Below, piece after piece: positions 60,541-64,000 of a DNA stretch of 64,000 nucleotides. Numbering within the stretch: the stretch's first letter is position 1; every line of letters starts with the position of its first letter. Source of the stretch: Aricia agestis (lineage: Eukaryota; Arthropoda; Insecta; Lepidoptera; Lycaenidae); contig NC_056420.1 in assembly GCF_905147365.1 (NCBI RefSeq), positions 2,924,001 through 2,988,000 on the forward strand, in the 5' to 3' direction. The position numbers and the translations under genes are program-made. The notes beneath the pieces were generated by a model that saw nothing but the letters and a program-made list of their open reading frames with translations, was not told the DNA's origin and made no database searches.

Positions 60541-62552
60541 AGTGTTGTAACATCGAAATTGATTGTTTTTTTTCAATTGTCGATATTTTTTAATCGATTG
60601 TAAGGGTTTCGATTAATTAAAAAAATCGATTTTTAAAAAGTCGATTTTCATAAAAAAATGGGTTAAAAAAAATAATGCACAACGTTAATAATCAAGTTTT
60701 CACTTCTGCCGGCACTCCCGGAGTGCAACTCGTCTTTTTATTTCACTAAAAAGAAACAAAATATAGCATAATTTCAAAACCTAATCTTACCAAATTGGTA
60801 ATTATGGTATTGGAAACTCTTAGCATAAACTCAACTCAGTAGAATGTCTATTTTCTATGGCACAAACGGATTAATTAAAGTCATATAAAAATGTAAAATT
60901 ATCCTATTATTAATTTACATTTACTAGCTATTCCTCGTTTTATTACCTTTTTTTAATTATAAAAATATTTTATACTTAAATAAAATATATCATCATATTA
61001 TTAATACGTGAACGAAAAACTTTGTAACCCTTTTTACGAAAAATGGGAAAACGTAGGTGCATGAAATTTTGCACAGTTATAGTTTATATGGTGAAGGAGT
61101 GCATCGAACTAATATTATTTTGAAATTATGCTTTTATCATACATTTTTTTAACAAATAAAACATTACACACACTACAATACACACACATGAGAAATGACA
61201 TATTTTTGAGTGACAAGCCTATACATACGAATTATACTCTTTTATTTATGGTTGAAGTCTGTTGACAACAAGTTGACAAATTGAAAAAGGATTATAATTT
61301 TTTTTATTGAATCTTAGATACTATTAGACAATGCTTACACGGCCAATCTGAGATCAGCTAAGTCCCAGGGACAAGAGCTGAAAAAAAAATTATAAAGTCA
61401 ATATTTTTTACAAAAATATATAGGTTGTAGTAGTCCTAATGTCGTTGCAACTAAGGTCGAATTTCGACCATTGGGAGATCTCTAGTTAAATAAAATTATG
61501 TTATTCATGTTGACTTATTTCAAGTATCTTAATTTTTATAGTTTGTGCGTTTTAAGATGATATGGGTGACAGTTTTCATATTCCTTGCTACGGGTTTTTT
61601 TTTACAAGAAAACAAAAAAAAATCAAAATGTAATAAATAATATTCCATCTACAAAAACAATTATTTCCTATAATTGTAAATGAATAAAAACGAAAAGTTG
61701 CTAAATGCTAACTTATTAATATAAAATTATAAATATGAACTGTGAAAAATTATTGTTACGAAAACATTTGAAAAATTTCAGATGCATAAAACGGAACTTA
61801 TGTCAATAGAGATTGACTCTGTTGAATCGAAATCAAATCGATAAAAAAGGGCGGCCATCTTAAATCGCCGGCACCACTGAAATGTCAGTACGAAATCGAT
61901 AATTTCGATTGCAATTCCTTTACGAAGTGATTCGATATTTTTAAACTATCGATTAATGTTTGTTACGTAACTTCCCTACTATTGTCAATTATAATGTGTC
62001 GCGCATATCATCATAAAACGCACAAACTATAGTTGACTTATTTCAAATATTCTTCATTATCACGAGATTTTATACGTGGGAGAGCCATGCTTCGGCACGA
62101 ATGGGCCGGCTCGCCCGGATACCACGTTCTCACAGAAAACCGGCGTGAAACAGCGCTTGCGCTGTGTTTCGCCGAGTGAGTGAGTTTACCGGAGGCCCAA
62201 TCCCCTAACCCCTACTCTATTCCCTTCCCTACCCTCAACTATTCCCTTCCCTTCCCTACCCTCCCCTATTACCCTATTCCCTCTTAAAAGGCCGGCAAAG
62301 CACTCGCGGCTCTTCTGATGCTGCGAGTGTCCATGGGCGACGGAAGTTGCTTTCCATCAGGGGACCCGTTTGCTCGTTTGCCCCCTTATTTCATAAAAAA
62401 AAATTATTTATTGCAATTTAATTGATATTTTGTCCTCATTTATGAATCAAACATTTTTATTTTCCAGGGTCCTCCTTCTCAGTCCATCGTGGGTGAAGTG
62501 TCATGACTTAGATAAACGAGCTCTGATATTCCCTGATACCAGTTTATATGGG
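60285..62552 (+). CDS. Gene F: 5' part of a sixth DM4/12-family gene, truncated by the window edge
   Basis: Two exons are visible. The first, 60285-60313, is a 29-nt exon (MSWKYLCVYL..., donor GTGAGT) ending in phase 2. The second, 62468-62552, starts with one base of the split codon and ends in phase 0 at a GTAATG donor. Joined, they give a 38-residue N-terminus: a hydrophobic signal of about 15 residues, then C21, DKR at 25-27 and ALIFPDTSLYG, the exact place where A-E have their basic site and [YQ]-L-h-[FY] motif. The conserved phases and motif are why I call it DM4/12 although the Cys core is not in the window. No convincing next exon appears up to 64000, so it should lie downstream. It is in tandem with gene E. 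The intron holds a Helitron-like element and a SINE. Confidence 0.72.
61042..61486 (+). mobile_element. About 445-bp Helitron-like element
   Basis: Copy of the 15811-16268 family, ending 'gggagatctctag', in intron 1 of gene F. Confidence 0.72.
62074..62404 (+). mobile_element. SINE family 1, copy 10
   Basis: Full-length copy ending only about 60 bp before the acceptor of gene F exon 2. Confidence 0.83.
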
Positions 62553-64000
62553 GTAATGTATTCACTCTTTCTTTATTTTGCGTTATTAATGTTACTCAAT
62601 AGTGCAATTTAAAAGGCTCCTAAGTTTGACCTGAATTCAGGAATTTAAATACAGAATCGGAATAAGATAATTAGAATAAGGAATCTAGATTCTAGATACA
62701 GAAGAATTCAGGAAGCTAAATTTAATCTAAGCTAAATCTAAGTCTAATATCTGACCCCTAAATTCAGGTTTTTTTCAATTCAACCAACCAACCATTCAAA
62801 TTTAAATAAAATACAACTTTATGACCTAGACTATAGATTTCATTTTCTACCGACATTGGTTTAACGAACCATGCCGCCGCTGCTTCGCAGTGGCGTAGGG
62901 CAAAATGATATGCCACCTTATGGCCTAGATCATAAGGTGGCATTTTATTTGAAAGTCGGTGACGTCGCGCTGACGGCGGTAGACAAGACAAACGGCCTTA
63001 GGATCCTAAATTCAGGATCCTAAAGGTAAATTAAAAGGCAAAGTCAAAATTAAGGTACTGCAAACTCGTTCTAATTACGAACACATTTAAAAACCGAACA
63101 CGCTGCATTTTCGTATTAGCACGTTTCCTAATGAATTTTAAAATATTTAAAGGTAAAGCAAACGCCTCGTTAGCCTATTTACATATTCGTTAAAGCAAAG
63201 TACACGTTAGGGGGCGTCCATAAATCACGTCAGATTTTTCGCCGATTTTTTTTTTTTCACCATGGTTAGGTATAGTGAGATAAGAGAGCTTAGACTTCAC
63301 ATCCTGGACTCACGTGAGATTCAGCAAACAAATACAAACAGTTCATATTTATTACGTCCCGGTCCATATTATTGTTCACGTAGAGTTTGTAGTCAGTCAC
63401 CGGTGAAAATGTATTTAAAAATGGAAAGAAAACTTTTTTTTTTTCAATAAATATTTTCCTCCTAAATCCCTTGTGTAATTTTGGACGCTCCCTTACAAGG
63501 TAAAACAAAAACTGTTTTTTCAGTTGGAGGTATTTTTATAAGCTGTTCTCCGATTTTCGATTTAAAGCGAATTTTATTTTAGATAGACTTCTGCCTACAC
63601 TGCGCTCACACGCTTTTGATGCTTGTTCCCCTTTGAAAGTTTCAAAAAGTGAAATGCCTTTCAAAGGTTACAGTAGCTTTAATCTAAATAACAATGTTTT
63701 ACAGTGCAATTGATTGTGTTGTTGTAAAAGAAGTATTTGGTTTGAAAATATTTCTTTTTAGCTGAATTAGTTAAAAATGTTACGAGTTGAATAAAAGAAA
63801 AAACCTAATGTAGTTCTCACACGATAAGCAGGTAACTATTGCAAAATAAAAGTTGAAAATGTTGATTTACGTCCTTGCAATATGCAAACAGGAGTCAGGC
63901 CTCTAAACTTCTTTACCCTGAATCTTGGATGTAAATACAATAGGTCTTACTACAAAAGATTTAAACACCTGTTGAACAGTTGATTAGAAAAAAATTCAGT
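62553..64000. other. Intron or downstream part of gene F, no exon seen
   Basis: AT-rich. A short inverted repeat around 62815-62945 ('cttatgacctaga' / 'ctagatcataag') is the only clear structure. No in-phase DM4/12 exon is recognisable. Confidence 0.4.

Overview
The window is nuclear DNA of a lepidopteran insect, probably a butterfly. The evidence is AT-rich sequence, short exons with GT-AG introns, and very dense lepidopteran-type repeats: Helitron-like elements whose 5' part reads 'attataaatgcgaaag' followed by tctg repeats, tRNA-derived SINEs, CR1/jockey-like LINE 3' ends, and many foldback MITEs. There is no bacterial-type gene organisation, no rRNA and no CRISPR array.

The real genes form one cluster of six paralogous genes of the insect DM4/12 family (Pfam DM4_12; small secreted proteins of unknown function). 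None appears as a long ORF. I rebuilt them by joining exons in phase. A (+) 5907-10576, 173 aa. B (-) 16810-23852, 206 aa. C (+) 24892-30276, 239 aa. D (-) 36166-44264, 289 aa. E (+) about 50390-55658, about 198 aa, first exon uncertain. F (+) from 60285, running past 62552 and out of the window. Each has a hydrophobic N-terminus, a basic R-x-K/R-R-like site just after it, a C-x-x-R/Q-x-h-C core (usually CLLRAICE), and, in the five with a visible C-terminus, a closing Cys pair. Intron phases are conserved (0, 2, 2 downstream of the basic site). B and F, and probably E, have an extra tiny first exon ending in phase 2. E also has an extra phase-0 intron.

Layout: A and B converge, B and C diverge from a 1.04 kb shared upstream region, C and D converge, D and E diverge, and E and F run in tandem. 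All introns and intergenic stretches are filled with repeats. One SINE family has ten copies, and its 3' tail is shared with a LINE fragment at the left edge, which suggests that LINE as its mobilising partner. Several nested insertions can be read to the base: a Helitron in another Helitron-like element (33795-34567), a Helitron-like element in a MITE (15735-16358), a MITE in a retroposon tail (15080-15630), and a SINE in a TIR element (47646-47979).

The most unusual local event is in gene D. A 269-bp piece of its first intron, including the splice acceptor, has been copied with only about three differences into its second intron, where it is flanked by a perfect 42-bp direct repeat. No operon, immune system or defence cassette is visible. 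The biological interest is the fast-diverging secreted-protein cluster and the repeat dynamics around it.
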